Source: Bradyrhizobium sp. JYMT SZCCT0428 (GTDB taxonomy: Bacteria > Pseudomonadota > Alphaproteobacteria > Rhizobiales > Xanthobacteraceae). Taken from it: a stretch of DNA of 64,000 bases. Position 1 is the first letter of the stretch, and each line of letters opens with the position of its first letter. The position numbers and the translations under genes were made by a program. The DNA is taken from the NCBI RefSeq assembly GCF_018131075.1, contig NZ_JAFCLS010000013.1:124001-188000 (forward strand), read 5' to 3'. The notes under the pieces are model-generated. The model was not told the origin of the DNA, ran no database searches, and saw only the letters and a list, made by a program, of their open reading frames with translations. Of the stretch, positions 43,873-53,825 are shown piece after piece.

Positions 43873-45036
43873 ATGAACTGTCGACCGTCGAACTTTGCGC
43901 CTGCCGCACTCGCAGGCATCTCGCTCATGGCGTTTGCGCCGGCGCTGGCCCAGGACGTCAAGCTGCCGCCGACCATGACGTTCACCGCCTATGATACCGG
44001 TACCGCCGGATTCAACATTGCGGTCGCCGTCGGCAAGATGATGAAGGACAAATACGGCACCGACCTGCGGGTCCTCCCCGCAGGCAATGACGTGGCGCGC
44101 CTCGCGCCCTTGCGCGCCGGTCGCGCGATGTCTTCGGCGATGGGGTCCGGCACCTATTTCGCGCAGGAAGGCGTGTTCGAATTCGGCGCCAAGGAATGGG
44201 GGCCGCAAGCCTTGCAACTGGTGCTCTCGTCGGTCGACTGCAACGCAGGTTCGCTCGGCGTCGCCCGCGATACCGGGGTCAAGGAGGTCAAGGACCTCCG
44301 CGGAAAGCGGGTCGGATTCGTCGTCGGCTCCCCGGCGCTGAACCAGAATGCGCTTGCGATCCTGGCGTTCGGCGATCTCAAGCAGAGCGACGTCAAGGCG
44401 GTGGAATTCTCCAGCTACGGCGCGATGTGGAAGGGCTTGATCAACAACGACGTCGACGCCGCCTTCGCGACCACCATCACCGCCCCGGCAAAGGAAGCCG
44501 AGACCTCGCCGCGCGGCATCGTCTGGCCCCCGCTCCCGCACAGCGACAAGGCCGGATGGGAACGGGTCAAGAAAGTCGGCTCCTTCTTCTTCCCGCATGT
44601 CGCCACCTGCGGCGCCGGCATTTCCAAGGAAAAGCCGATCGAACTCGGAAATTATCCGTATCCCATTTTCGTCGTCTATGGATCGCAGCCGGCTGATCAG
44701 GTCTATGCCGTGACCAAGGCAATGATCACGGGCTACGACCTCTACAAGGATGCCGCCGCCGGCGCCGCCGGTCTGGCGGCCGACCGCCAGACCAAAAACT
44801 GGGCGGTGCCCCTGCATCCCGGCGCGGTGAAGGCGATGAAGGAAGCCGGCCAATGGAGCGACGACCAGGAGGCCCACAACAATGCGCTGTTCAAACGGCA
44901 GGCCGTTCTGGCCGCGGCGTGGGCCGACTACGGCAAAGCCAGCCCGCCGTCGGATGAAAAGGCATTTCTTGATGGCTGGATGAAGGCTCGCGCCGCAGCG
45001 CTTGCCAAAGCCGGCATGCCGAACGGATTCGAATAA
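43873..45036 (+). CDS. TAXI-family TRAP transporter solute-binding protein
   Basis: A 387-residue periplasmic receptor of TRAP transporters. A Sec signal (residues 1-27, ending in APALA-Q) is followed by MTFTAYDTGTAGFNIAVAVGKMMKDKYGTDLRVLPAGNDVARLAPLRAG, the TAXI fold start, and GVKEVKDLRGKRVGFVVGSPA. Substrates of TAXI proteins include glutamate and dicarboxylates; a glutaminase three genes on supports glutamate or glutamine, by inference only. Next is the fused permease, 48 bases on. Confidence 0.9.
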   Translation: MNCRPSNFAPAALAGISLMAFAPALAQDVKLPPTMTFTAYDTGTAGFNIAVAVGKMMKDKYGTDLRVLPAGNDVARLAPLRAGRAMSSAMGSGTYFAQEGVFEFGAKEWGPQALQLVLSSVDCNAGSLGVARDTGVKEVKDLRGKRVGFVVGSPALNQNALAILAFGDLKQSDVKAVEFSSYGAMWKGLINNDVDAAFATTITAPAKEAETSPRGIVWPPLPHSDKAGWERVKKVGSFFFPHVATCGAGISKEKPIELGNYPYPIFVVYGSQPADQVYAVTKAMITGYDLYKDAAAGAAGLAADRQTKNWAVPLHPGAVKAMKEAGQWSDDQEAHNNALFKRQAVLAAAWADYGKASPPSDEKAFLDGWMKARAAALAKAGMPNGFE

Positions 45037-45084
45037 AGCATCGCAAACCTGCGCACGATCGCTCGCAACTATTGGAACAGATGA

Positions 45085-47328
45085 ATGACGCTTCCTCCAT
45101 CCGATAGAGCGCAGCAGCCGCGCGCCGTGTCGTCGCCGACCGGCGGAGGCCCGGCCGAGCCGGCCATCGAATTGGCCGATCCGCTTGTCGCGGTGGCCGA
45201 CCTGCAGGAAGCCGAGGTCTCGCGCATCCGAACGCTGAAAGGCGGCTGGCGCTGGTTGCTGATCGTCCTGACCGCGGTGACGATCCTGCTCTGCGTGAAC
45301 CAGCAATTCTCATTGCGGTTCTTCATCGACTACACGCAGCTCAACACCGAGTATTTCTATCTGCTGATCGCGTTGATGCTGCCTTTCACGTTCCTGATCT
45401 TTCCAGGTTCGGAGAAGGCAAGCATCGAGCGGATGCCCTGGTATGACATCGCGCTGTTCCTGCTGACATTCGGCGCGGCGATCTACCTGATGATGAACGT
45501 CCGCAAGGCGGCGTCGGCAGGCTGGGAATTCGGCGGCGCGCCGACGCCGGTGATCGCAGCCGGCCTGGTGATGTGGTTCGTGCTGATGGAGGCGCTGCGG
45601 CGCACCGGCGGCTGGAGCCTCCTGCTCAGCGTGCTTCCCTTCACGCTGTATCCGATGTTCGCCGATTCCAAATGGCTCGGACCGTTCCGCGGCACCCAAT
45701 CGAACCTGGAACAGACCACCGCCTATCACACCCTGTCCGGCGAAAGCCTGCTCGGCATTCCGGTCCAGGCCTTCGCCGACACGGTGATCGGCTTCCTGGT
45801 GTTCGGCACCGCGCTGATGATGACCGGCGCCGGAAAATTCTTCATCAACATTGCATTCGCGATGTGCGGAACGTTCCGTGGCGGCGCCGCCAAGGTCTGT
45901 GTCTTTGCCAGCGGACTGCTCGGCACGGTCGGCGGCAGCATCGTCTCCAACGTGCTGACGGCCGGCACCATGACCATCCCGGCGATGAAGAAAACCGGCT
46001 TTACGCCATCCTACTCCGCCGCGATCGAAGCCTGCGCATCGACCGGCGCCGTGCTGGCGCCGCCGGTGCTCGGCGCCACCGCGTTCGTTATGGCGCAGTT
46101 CATGAACACCAGCTATGCCGACGTCGCGCTCGCCGCGACCATCCCCTCGATCCTGTATTATGTCGGCCTGTTCGCGCAGGTCGACGCCTACGCCGCGCGC
46201 CACAAGCTGAAGGGGCTGCCGCGGGAGGAACTTCCGCGCTTCTGGGATGCCTTCAAGGAAGGCTGGTACTACCTCTTTGTCATCGCGATCCTCGTGGTCA
46301 TGTTGCTGCACTTCAAGCGCGAAAGCCACGCGCCGTTTTACGCATCCGTACTGCTGGTGATCCTGCATCAATGGTCGGGACCGGCACCATGGAAGCGCGG
46401 AAATACGGCGGTGCTCGTGCTCTCGATCGTCGCCACCGGGCTGATGTTCTGGTTCGACGTGCTCAACGCCATCCTCTGGGGCATGTGCCTGCTCGCCGCG
46501 CTGAACGAATTCTTTCCGGGCAAGAACTGGGGCGGCGCGCGCTGGCTGCAGTTCCTCGAACTGAACGGCAAGACCTTCGTCGAGCTGATCGCCATTCTCG
46601 CCGGCTGCGGCCTTCTGATCGGTGCGTTCTCGCTCACCGGCGTGATTTCGAGCCTTGCCAACGACCTCCTGAACATCGCCGGCGGCGACGCCTTCCTGCT
46701 GCTCATCATGTGCGCATTCACCAGCCTGATCCTCGGGCTCGGGCTGACCACGACGTCCTGCTACATCTTCCTCGCCATCCTGGTGGCCCCCGCGCTGGAA
46801 AAGCTCGGGCTCAACAAGATGGCCGTGCACATGTTCATCTTCTACTGGGGCATGCTGTCGGCGATCACGCCGCCGGTCGCCATCGCCTCCTTTGCCGCGG
46901 CCGGCATCGCCGGTGCACCCGCGATGAAGACGGGATGGGAGAGCATGTGGGTAGGCAGCATCATCTATTTCATCCCGTTCTTCTTCGTGCTGAACCCCGC
47001 ATTGCTGCTGCAGGGGAACAACCCCTATCTGGAAGCGCTCGGGCTGACGGGACTGGCGTGTTTTGGCATCATCTTCATATGCGGCGGTATCCAGGGCTAT
47101 CAGGCCTATGTCGGCGACCTCCGCGGCGCCGGCGCGCTGGAATGGCCGCTGCGCGTGCTGCTGGTGATCGGCGGCTTCGTGATCGCGACGCCCGGCGGCG
47201 GCATCATGCCGATCTCGCAATTGCAGATCACCTGCCTTGGATTGGCCATCCTGATCCCGACGGTGCTGGTCGCCTTCCTGTTGTGCCGGCGCCAAAGTCT
47301 GTTGCCGAACCAGTTGCGCGCCCCGTAA
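45085..47328 (+). CDS. TRAP transporter fused (DctQ+DctM) permease
   Basis: A 747-residue inner-membrane protein combining the 4-helix small and 12-helix large TRAP subunits, as is usual for the TAXI class. The fusion boundary lies in the first 200 residues; CGTFRGGAAKVCVFASGLLGTVGGSIVSNVLTAGTMTIPAMKKTGF and the later FIFYWGMLSAITPPVAIASFAAAGIAG are DctM signatures. It imports its solute using a sodium gradient. It forms an operon with the TAXI receptor and glutaminase gene. Confidence 0.92.
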   Translation: MTLPPSDRAQQPRAVSSPTGGGPAEPAIELADPLVAVADLQEAEVSRIRTLKGGWRWLLIVLTAVTILLCVNQQFSLRFFIDYTQLNTEYFYLLIALMLPFTFLIFPGSEKASIERMPWYDIALFLLTFGAAIYLMMNVRKAASAGWEFGGAPTPVIAAGLVMWFVLMEALRRTGGWSLLLSVLPFTLYPMFADSKWLGPFRGTQSNLEQTTAYHTLSGESLLGIPVQAFADTVIGFLVFGTALMMTGAGKFFINIAFAMCGTFRGGAAKVCVFASGLLGTVGGSIVSNVLTAGTMTIPAMKKTGFTPSYSAAIEACASTGAVLAPPVLGATAFVMAQFMNTSYADVALAATIPSILYYVGLFAQVDAYAARHKLKGLPREELPRFWDAFKEGWYYLFVIAILVVMLLHFKRESHAPFYASVLLVILHQWSGPAPWKRGNTAVLVLSIVATGLMFWFDVLNAILWGMCLLAALNEFFPGKNWGGARWLQFLELNGKTFVELIAILAGCGLLIGAFSLTGVISSLANDLLNIAGGDAFLLLIMCAFTSLILGLGLTTTSCYIFLAILVAPALEKLGLNKMAVHMFIFYWGMLSAITPPVAIASFAAAGIAGAPAMKTGWESMWVGSIIYFIPFFFVLNPALLLQGNNPYLEALGLTGLACFGIIFICGGIQGYQAYVGDLRGAGALEWPLRVLLVIGGFVIATPGGGIMPISQLQITCLGLAILIPTVLVAFLLCRRQSLLPNQLRAP

Positions 47329-47350
47329 TTGCGCGGCAAAACGGTAGGCG

Positions 47351-49198
47351 ATGACAGTATCGCCCAACGGCGCCCTAGCCTGGACCAGTTCGAAACCGCC
47401 TTTGCTGCGGTTTCTCGACGGCTGCCATGCCGAATACCTGCCTGAGACCAGCGGGGTGGTCGCCGACTACATCCCTGAGCTGGGGAAGGCCGACCCTGCC
47501 CATTTTGGCATCAGCCTCGCGACCCTCGACGGCCATGTCTACGAGGTCGGCGACACACAGGTCCCCTTCACCATCCAGTCGATGTCAAAGCCCTTTGTGT
47601 TCGCGCTGGCGCTGGACACGCTGGGCGCCGCACGGGTGGAGAGCGTGATCGGCGTCGAGCCCTCGGGCGACCCCTTCAACTCGATCCGCCTCAACGCCGA
47701 GAACCACCCTTTCAATCCGATGGTCAATGCGGGCGCCATCGCCTGCTCCGGGCTGATCTATGAGGCCAAGGGCGACGGCGCCTTCGAATACATCCGCCAG
47801 GCCTTGGGGCGCTTTGCCGGCCGTGAGCTTGGCGTCGACGACGCCGTGTATTCGTCCGAGAGCCTGACCGGCGACCGCAACCGGGCGATCGGCTATCTCC
47901 TGCGCACCAACGCGGTCATCACGGACAATGTCAGCTCAGTGCTGGAGGTCTATTTCCGGCAATGCGCAATCCTGGTCAACGCGCGCGACATCGCCGTGAT
48001 GGCGGCGACACTGGCCAATCGCGGCATCAATCCGGTGACCGGCGAACAGGTGATGACGCCTTACGCGATCTCGCGGACGCTGTCGGTCATGACCAGTTCC
48101 GGCATGTATGACTATGCCGGCGAATGGATCTACCGCGTCGGCATCCCCGCCAAGAGCGGCGTCGGCGGCGGCATTCTGGCCGCATTGCCGGCGCGGATCG
48201 GGCTCGGCAGCTATTCGCCCAAACTCGACAAGCACGGCAACAGCGTGCGGGGCATCAAGGTCTGCGAGGCGCTGTCGGCGCATTACGACCTGCACATGCT
48301 CAACCGCAGCGACAACGCGCGCAACGCCATCATTGCCGATTACGACATCGGCGAAAATCCGTCACGGCGCAGCCGCCGCCCGCACGAGCAAACCATCCTC
48401 GCCGCGCATTATCAGGACGTCCGCGTCATCGAACTGATGGGCACGCTGTCGCTATCGAACGTCGACTATATCGCGCGCCGGCTCGTGGCCAAGCCGCGCC
48501 CGCAATTCGTCATCTTTGATTTTCGTCGGGTCACGTCAATGACCCCTGCCGGCGCCCGCTTGCTGGCCGAGGAGTTTCGCGAGCTGGCGGCCTATCAGGT
48601 CACCGTGATCGTGTCCGGCATCAAGCGGGCCGACGCCGAATGGCAGCCGATCGCGGAGCGGACCGGCAGCCTGTCGAACATGCGGTACTATTTCCTGCTC
48701 GATGCCGCGATCGAATGGGCGGAAGACCAGGTGGTGTTTCGCCATGGCGGCTCGATCGATTTTTTCGAGACGACGGAACTGTCCGAACAGCCGCTGCTGG
48801 CGGGATTGACGGACGAGGAACTGACCGATCTGAGCTCGCTCTGCACCATCAGAACCTATCAGCCCGGCGAAAAGATCATCGCCGCCGGCGATCCCGCCAC
48901 CTCGCTGTTTTTCCTCAGGAGTGGCGTGGTGCACGTCACCCTGCCCGACGGCATCCGGCTGGCGACACTGACGGCGGGAATGCCTTACGGCGAGATGGCC
49001 CTGCTGGAACAGCGCCGCTCCGCCGATGTGCTGGCCGATATGTCGGCGACCGCCTTTGAGGTCCCGCTCCGCGATTTCGAACGTTTTCGCGAGCAGCATC
49101 CCCGCGCCGGCGAGCGGATCATGCGCAACCTCGCGCAACTGCTGGCCGACCGCCTGATCCTCGCCAACGCGAAGGTGAATTTGCTGACGTCGAATTAG
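47351..49198 (+). CDS. glsA: Glutaminase fused to STAS and cyclic-nucleotide-binding domains
   Basis: A 615-residue three-domain protein. Residues 1-310 are a serine-type glutaminase converting glutamine to glutamate and ammonia: QSMSKPF (Ser77, Lys80), NAGAIACSGLI, ESLTGDRNRAIGYLLRTNAV and PAKSGVGGGILAALP. Residues about 355-460 resemble a STAS domain (ELMGTLSLSNVDYIARRL, FVIFDFRRVTSMTPAGARLLAEEF). Residues about 475-600 resemble a cNMP-binding domain (FFLRSGVVHVTLPDG, GMPYGEMALLEQRRSADVLADM). The PYGEMALLEQRRSADV stretch matches the phosphate-binding cassette. It lies 22 bases after the TRAP permease, so it is likely in its operon. Confidence 0.88.
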   Translation: MTVSPNGALAWTSSKPPLLRFLDGCHAEYLPETSGVVADYIPELGKADPAHFGISLATLDGHVYEVGDTQVPFTIQSMSKPFVFALALDTLGAARVESVIGVEPSGDPFNSIRLNAENHPFNPMVNAGAIACSGLIYEAKGDGAFEYIRQALGRFAGRELGVDDAVYSSESLTGDRNRAIGYLLRTNAVITDNVSSVLEVYFRQCAILVNARDIAVMAATLANRGINPVTGEQVMTPYAISRTLSVMTSSGMYDYAGEWIYRVGIPAKSGVGGGILAALPARIGLGSYSPKLDKHGNSVRGIKVCEALSAHYDLHMLNRSDNARNAIIADYDIGENPSRRSRRPHEQTILAAHYQDVRVIELMGTLSLSNVDYIARRLVAKPRPQFVIFDFRRVTSMTPAGARLLAEEFRELAAYQVTVIVSGIKRADAEWQPIAERTGSLSNMRYYFLLDAAIEWAEDQVVFRHGGSIDFFETTELSEQPLLAGLTDEELTDLSSLCTIRTYQPGEKIIAAGDPATSLFFLRSGVVHVTLPDGIRLATLTAGMPYGEMALLEQRRSADVLADMSATAFEVPLRDFERFREQHPRAGERIMRNLAQLLADRLILANAKVNLLTSN

Positions 49199-49215
49199 GG
49201 CTACGGACTTGAGAC

Positions 49216-51552
49216 TTAAGTCTTGCCCCGCCCGCTTTTCTCCGCAGCGCGGCGCAACGCTTCGGCGAGTGCACCGCCGCCCCCAGCTTCCTGCGGCTTG
49301 CGCGGCGCTGACGACGTCATCGATGCCTTTGAGTATTCGCGCATCTTGGTGTCCGACAGTTTTGGACCCTTGTCGCCGACCTCGTCGTCGAGACGCAGCG
49401 TCAGCGCGATGCGCTTGCGGGCCACCTCGACCTCCAGCACCTTCACCTTGACGATGTCGCCCGGCTTCACCACCTCGCGCGGATCCTTGATGAAAGTCTT
49501 CGACATCGCCGAGATGTGCACCAGCCCGTCCTGGTGCACGCCGATATCGACGAAGGCGCCGAACGCCGCGACGTTGGTGACTGTGCCCTCAAGGATCATG
49601 CCGCGCTTGAGATCCTTGATCTCCTCGACGCCCTCCTTGAACACCGCCGCCTTGAAGGCCGGGCGCGGATCGCGGCCAGGCTTTTCCAGCTCGCGCAGGA
49701 TGTCGGTCACCGTCGGCAGACCGAACGTGTCGTCGACGAAATTCTGCGGCTTCAGCTGGCGCACGATCTCGGCATTGCCGATCAGCGCCTTGATGTCGCT
49801 CTTGGTCGCGGTCAGAATCTTGCGCACCACCGGATAGGCTTCCGGATGCACGCCGGAGGCATCGAGCGGATCCTCGCCGCCCTGGATGCGCAGGAAGCCG
49901 GCGCACTGTTCGAACGCCTTCGGGCCGAGCCGCGGCACTTCCTTCAGCCCCTTGCGGGACTTGAACGGGCCATTGGCGTCGCGGTGCTGCACGATGCTCT
50001 GCGCCAGACCCGCGCCGATGCCCGACACCCGCGCAAGCAGCGGCGCGGACGCCGTGTTGGCATCGACGCCGACGGCGTTGACGCAATCCTCGACCACGGC
50101 ATCGAGCGAACGCGCCAGCTTGGATTCGCCGAGATCGTGCTGGTATTGCCCGACACCGATCGCCTTGGGATCGATCTTCACCAGTTCAGCCAGCGGATCC
50201 TGCAGCCGCCGCGCGATCGAGACCGCGCCGCGCAGGGTGACGTCGAGCTCGGGCAATTCCTCGGACGCAAAGGCCGAGGCCGAATAGACCGACGCGCCGG
50301 CTTCCGACACCACGATCTTCGACATGTTCAGGTCCGGCAGCAGCTTGACCAGCTCGGTCGCCAGCTTGTCGGTCTCGCGCGACGCGGTGCCGTTGCCAAT
50401 CGCGATCAGATCGACGCGGTGCGCGACCGCGAGCTTGCCAAGCGTCGCCAGCGCCGCGTCCCACTGCCGCTGTGGCTCGTGCGGATAGACCGCCGTGGTG
50501 GCCACCACCTTGCCGGTGGCGTCGACGATGGCGACCTTGACGCCAGAGCGGAAGCCGGGATCTAGCCCCATGGTGACGCGGGCGCCCGCAGGCGCGGCCA
50601 ACAGAAGATCACGCAAATTCGAGGCGAACACCCGCACGCCTTCGGTTTCGGCATTGGTCCACAGCCGCATCCGCAGGTCGATGTTGAGATGCACCTGGAT
50701 CTTGGTGCGCCACGCCCAGCGCGCGGTCTCGACCAGCCAGCGGTCGCCGGGGCGGCCCTGGTCCGAAATCAGGAAGCGCTGCATGATCTTTAGCTCATAC
50801 GCGCTCGGCACGTTGGCGACCGGGACCTGCGCGTCGGGCAATATCTGCAGCTCGAGGATTTCCTCCTTTTCGCCGCGGAACAGCGCGAGGATGCGGTGCG
50901 ACGGCAGCTTGTGCAGCGCGCCATTGTATTCGAAATAATCCTTGAACTTCTCGCCTTCGAGTTTCTTGCCCTTGCGCACGGTCGAGGTCATTACCCCGCT
51001 CGACCACATCTCCTCGCGCAGTCTGCCGATCAGGTCGGCGTCCTCGGCGAACCGTTCCACCAAAATCGCGCGCGCGCCTTCGAGCGCCGCGGCCACATCG
51101 GCCACCTGCTTTTCGGCATCGACGTAACCGGCGGCTACCACCTGCGGATCGTTTTGCGGCTGTGTCAGCAGCAGTTCGGATAGCGGCTCAAGTCCGGCTT
51201 CCTTGGCAATCTCCGCCTTGGTGCGGCGCTTCGGCTTGAACGGCAGATAGATGTCTTCCAGCCGCCCCTTGCTGTCGGCGGCCATGATCGCGGCTTCCAG
51301 CGCGGCGTCGAGCTTGCCCTGCTCGCGGACCGAATTGAGGATCGCAACGCGGCGCTCTTCAAGCTCACGCAGATAGGTCAGGCGCTCTTCCAGGGTGCGC
51401 AATTGGGCGTCATCGAGCCCGCCGGTGATTTCCTTGCGGTAGCGCGCCACGAACGGGACCGTGGCGCCGCCGTCGAGCAACGTGACCGTCGCCTCGATCT
51501 GCTGCTCGCGAACGCCAAGCTCTTCTGCGATCTGTCGATTGATGTTTGCCAC
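49216..51552 (-). CDS. tex: Tex-family transcription accessory protein
   Basis: A 778-residue RNA-binding protein. It has the Tex N-terminal domain ([17 protein letters not shown] [21 protein letters not shown]), an RNase-H-like YqgF domain ([18 protein letters not shown]), a helix-hairpin-helix region ([44 protein letters not shown]), and a C-terminal S1 domain ([31 protein letters not shown]). It is a general factor in transcription and RNA metabolism. Convergent with the glutaminase gene, 17 bases apart. Confidence 0.95.
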   Translation of the reverse strand: MANINRQIAEELGVREQQIEATVTLLDGGATVPFVARYRKEITGGLDDAQLRTLEERLTYLRELEERRVAILNSVREQGKLDAALEAAIMAADSKGRLEDIYLPFKPKRRTKAEIAKEAGLEPLSELLLTQPQNDPQVVAAGYVDAEKQVADVAAALEGARAILVERFAEDADLIGRLREEMWSSGVMTSTVRKGKKLEGEKFKDYFEYNGALHKLPSHRILALFRGEKEEILELQILPDAQVPVANVPSAYELKIMQRFLISDQGRPGDRWLVETARWAWRTKIQVHLNIDLRMRLWTNAETEGVRVFASNLRDLLLAAPAGARVTMGLDPGFRSGVKVAIVDATGKVVATTAVYPHEPQRQWDAALATLGKLAVAHRVDLIAIGNGTASRETDKLATELVKLLPDLNMSKIVVSEAGASVYSASAFASEELPELDVTLRGAVSIARRLQDPLAELVKIDPKAIGVGQYQHDLGESKLARSLDAVVEDCVNAVGVDANTASAPLLARVSGIGAGLAQSIVQHRDANGPFKSRKGLKEVPRLGPKAFEQCAGFLRIQGGEDPLDASGVHPEAYPVVRKILTATKSDIKALIGNAEIVRQLKPQNFVDDTFGLPTVTDILRELEKPGRDPRPAFKAAVFKEGVEEIKDLKRGMILEGTVTNVAAFGAFVDIGVHQDGLVHISAMSKTFIKDPREVVKPGDIVKVKVLEVEVARKRIALTLRLDDEVGDKGPKLSDTKMREYSKASMTSSAPRKPQEAGGGGALAEALRRAAEKSGRGKT

Positions 51553-51763
51553 GCAACCTCTTTCCAGACTGGCCGCGGCGGAATGATGGCCGCAGGACGC
51601 CGCTTATGGACTACCACGGATCGATTCATCAACCCGGCAGGGCAGCGAAACCGCAAAGAAATTGATCTGTGGATCAGCGATCCCGGATGGCCGGAATTGT
51701 TGGGTCAAGTCCCTATTTACGGGCCAATATATGTGTGGATCGTCGGCCCGGTAATGTGTAGAC

Positions 51764-51786
51764 GGACGCTTCCCCTTGGAGCGTCC
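51764..51786 (+). promoter_or_regulatory. Hairpin at the ribosome site of the Hsp70-like gene
   Basis: GGACGCT (51764-51770) and AGCGTCC (51780-51786) pair over 7 bases with a 9-base loop, ending directly at the ATG. The ribosome site GGAG (51778-51781) lies half in the loop and half in the stem. A temperature-sensitive leader is conceivable but this is not a canonical ROSE element. Confidence 0.35.
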
Positions 51787-53043
51787 ATGTCCATTTGCGG
51801 TCTAGATTTCGGAACGTCGAATACGACGCTCGGCACCATCGAAGGCGAGGCGCCGGTCCTGGCGGAGCTGGAAGCCGGCTACACCACGATTCCCAGCGCG
51901 ATCTTCTATGAGGTTGATGGCGCCGTCCTGATCGGCCGCAAGGCCATCGCCGCCTATGTCGACGGCGCCCCCGGCCGCCTGATGCGCAGCCTCAAATCGG
52001 TGCTCGGAACCTCGCTGATCGACGAAACCACCCGGCTCGGGCGCCAGCGGACCGGCTTTCGCGACGTCATTGCCTATTACCTCGGCGCGGTGAAGCGGCG
52101 GGCGGAACAGGCGACGGGGCTCGAGCTGCGCGATGTCGTGCACGGCCGCCCCGTCCATTTCGTCGACAATGCGCCGGACGCCGACCGCAAGGCGGAAGAG
52201 ACGCTACGCCAGATCGCGCGAGAAGTCGGCTTCGACGACGTCACCTTCCAATTCGAGCCGATCGCCGCGGCGCTGGATTATGAGCGCCAGATCGAAAGCG
52301 AAGAAGTTGCCCTGATCGCCGATATCGGCGGCGGCACGTCGGATTTTTCGATCGTTCGCCTTGGGCCCGAACGCCACGCCAAGGCCAACCGCTCAAGCGA
52401 CATTCTCGCCAATGACGGCGTGCGGATCGGCGGCACCGATTTCGACCGTCAGCTCAGCCTCGGCGTGGTGATGCCGCTGTTCGGCTTCGGCAGCGCCATG
52501 AGCCGTGCCGGGCTCGACGTGCCCTCGAGCTATTTCCACGACCTCGCGACCTGGTCGAGCATCAACCGCATGTATGAGCCGCGCGTGCTCGCGGACATCC
52601 GCCAGGTCCGGCGCGAGGCCAGCGAGCCGGAATTGCTCGACCGGCTGGCGCGCGTGGTCGAGGAACAGCGCGGCCACACCCTGTTGATGGAGGTCGAGGA
52701 AGCCAAGATCGCCCTGTCGGACAAGCGCCGCGCCGATATCCCGCTGGAATGGGTGATGCCAGGCCTCAACGCCGGCATCAGCCGCCCCGATCTGGTCAGC
52801 CACACCGGGCAATTGGCCGATCGCATCGCCGCGCGCATCAAGAATTGCCTCACGCAGGCCGGGCTTGGGCCTGACGATATCGACGCGGTGTTTCTGACCG
52901 GTGGTTCGGTGCAGCTCGCCCATGTCCGCAATGCGATCAGGAAGGCGGTGCCGGCGGCCCGTCTCGTCGAAGGCGACACGTTCGGCGCGGTTGGCAAAGG
53001 GCTGACGCTGGAGGCGCTGCGGCGGTACGGGCCGCGGGCCTGA
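51787..53043 (+). CDS. Hsp70-family chaperone-like protein (YegD type)
   Basis: A 418-residue ATPase-domain Hsp70 relative, shorter than DnaK (about 640) and lacking the peptide-binding domain, like YegD. It begins SICGLDFGTSNTTLGT and has VALIADIGGGTSDFSIVRLG and AVFLTGGSVQLAHVRNAIRKAV, the phosphate and adenosine loops of the actin-like fold. Biological role unknown. It is divergent from tex by 234 bases, which hold no other gene that I can see. Confidence 0.85.
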   Translation: MSICGLDFGTSNTTLGTIEGEAPVLAELEAGYTTIPSAIFYEVDGAVLIGRKAIAAYVDGAPGRLMRSLKSVLGTSLIDETTRLGRQRTGFRDVIAYYLGAVKRRAEQATGLELRDVVHGRPVHFVDNAPDADRKAEETLRQIAREVGFDDVTFQFEPIAAALDYERQIESEEVALIADIGGGTSDFSIVRLGPERHAKANRSSDILANDGVRIGGTDFDRQLSLGVVMPLFGFGSAMSRAGLDVPSSYFHDLATWSSINRMYEPRVLADIRQVRREASEPELLDRLARVVEEQRGHTLLMEVEEAKIALSDKRRADIPLEWVMPGLNAGISRPDLVSHTGQLADRIAARIKNCLTQAGLGPDDIDAVFLTGGSVQLAHVRNAIRKAVPAARLVEGDTFGAVGKGLTLEALRRYGPRA

Positions 53044-53045
53044 GA

Positions 53046-53765
53046 TCATCCCGTGGAAGGCCGCTGCCACTCCATCACAACGAACCAGGGCACCCGTCGG
53101 GCACGTTCCTGATGCACGGCCTCGCCGGATACGGGTCCGGGCTCCGCGAAAAACGTCAGCTGCAGGCCGCTTTCGAGCAAGGCCGTCATGTAGGCGGCAA
53201 GCGGCCGGTGCCAGTTCTGGATGCGTATTCCCGCCCATTCGAACCAGAATGGAAATTCTTCGAGGTAACGATCGACGGGAAAGTGAAGATGGCGTCCTTC
53301 GGCATCTTTCACCCACCCCCGATCGGCAGTGGCCGACGTGAAGCCGGTGAGATTTGCGATCAGCAGCGAGCCGCCGGGTTTCAGAACCCTGGCCATCTCG
53401 TTGATCGCCGTTCTGAAATCGACGATATCGATTAGCTTGAGGTAGCTGACGACGAGATCGAAGCTTGCCGCCTCGAATTCAAGCTGCTCGGCATTGCCGG
53501 ACCGGTAGTCGCCGGTTGGATCGCGTTGCCTTGCTACCTCCAGCAATTGACCGGTCGGGTCGATCCCGGTTGCTGCGATGCCGGCGGCCTTCAGCATCCT
53601 GCAGAAGCGGCCCTCGCCGCAGCCCACATCCAGCGCACGCCCGAACCGGCCTGCCGCCACGCGAGCAGCCATGACCGGATCGAGCACATGCTCGCGGCCC
53701 CAATCGCCGCGCTCGCCCATGGAGTCGATCCAGGCTTGCGCCGAAAGCTCGCATCCGTTGCTCAT
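53046..53765 (-). CDS. Class I SAM-dependent methyltransferase
   Basis: A 239-residue methyltransferase. FGRALDVGCGEGRFCRMLKAAGIAATGIDPT is motif I (SAM binding), followed by FDLVVSYLKLIDIVDFRTAINEMARVLKPGGSLLIANLT, motifs II-III. It most resembles small-molecule or ubiquinone-type methyltransferases; the substrate is unknown. It is the last gene of a three-gene leftward unit with SnoaL-like and CMD-family genes, and converges on the Hsp70-like gene two bases away. Confidence 0.85.
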   Translation of the reverse strand: MSNGCELSAQAWIDSMGERGDWGREHVLDPVMAARVAAGRFGRALDVGCGEGRFCRMLKAAGIAATGIDPTGQLLEVARQRDPTGDYRSGNAEQLEFEAASFDLVVSYLKLIDIVDFRTAINEMARVLKPGGSLLIANLTGFTSATADRGWVKDAEGRHLHFPVDRYLEEFPFWFEWAGIRIQNWHRPLAAYMTALLESGLQLTFFAEPGPVSGEAVHQERARRVPWFVVMEWQRPSTG

Positions 53766-53825
53766 GAGGGCACCCGCATCCGAACACAGTCGTTATTGAA
53801 TGGAAGCCGACGGCAAACCATCGCC

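Noticed and set aside
45310..47367. A 685-codon minus-strand reading frame over the TRAP permease
   Set aside because: Same antisense artefact; composition is dominated by Gln, His, Arg and Asp with no hydrophobic pattern.
49212..49223. Palindrome AGACTTAAGTCT after the glutaminase gene
   Set aside because: It spans the stop codon of tex between convergent genes and lacks a T-run; too short to call a terminator or operator.
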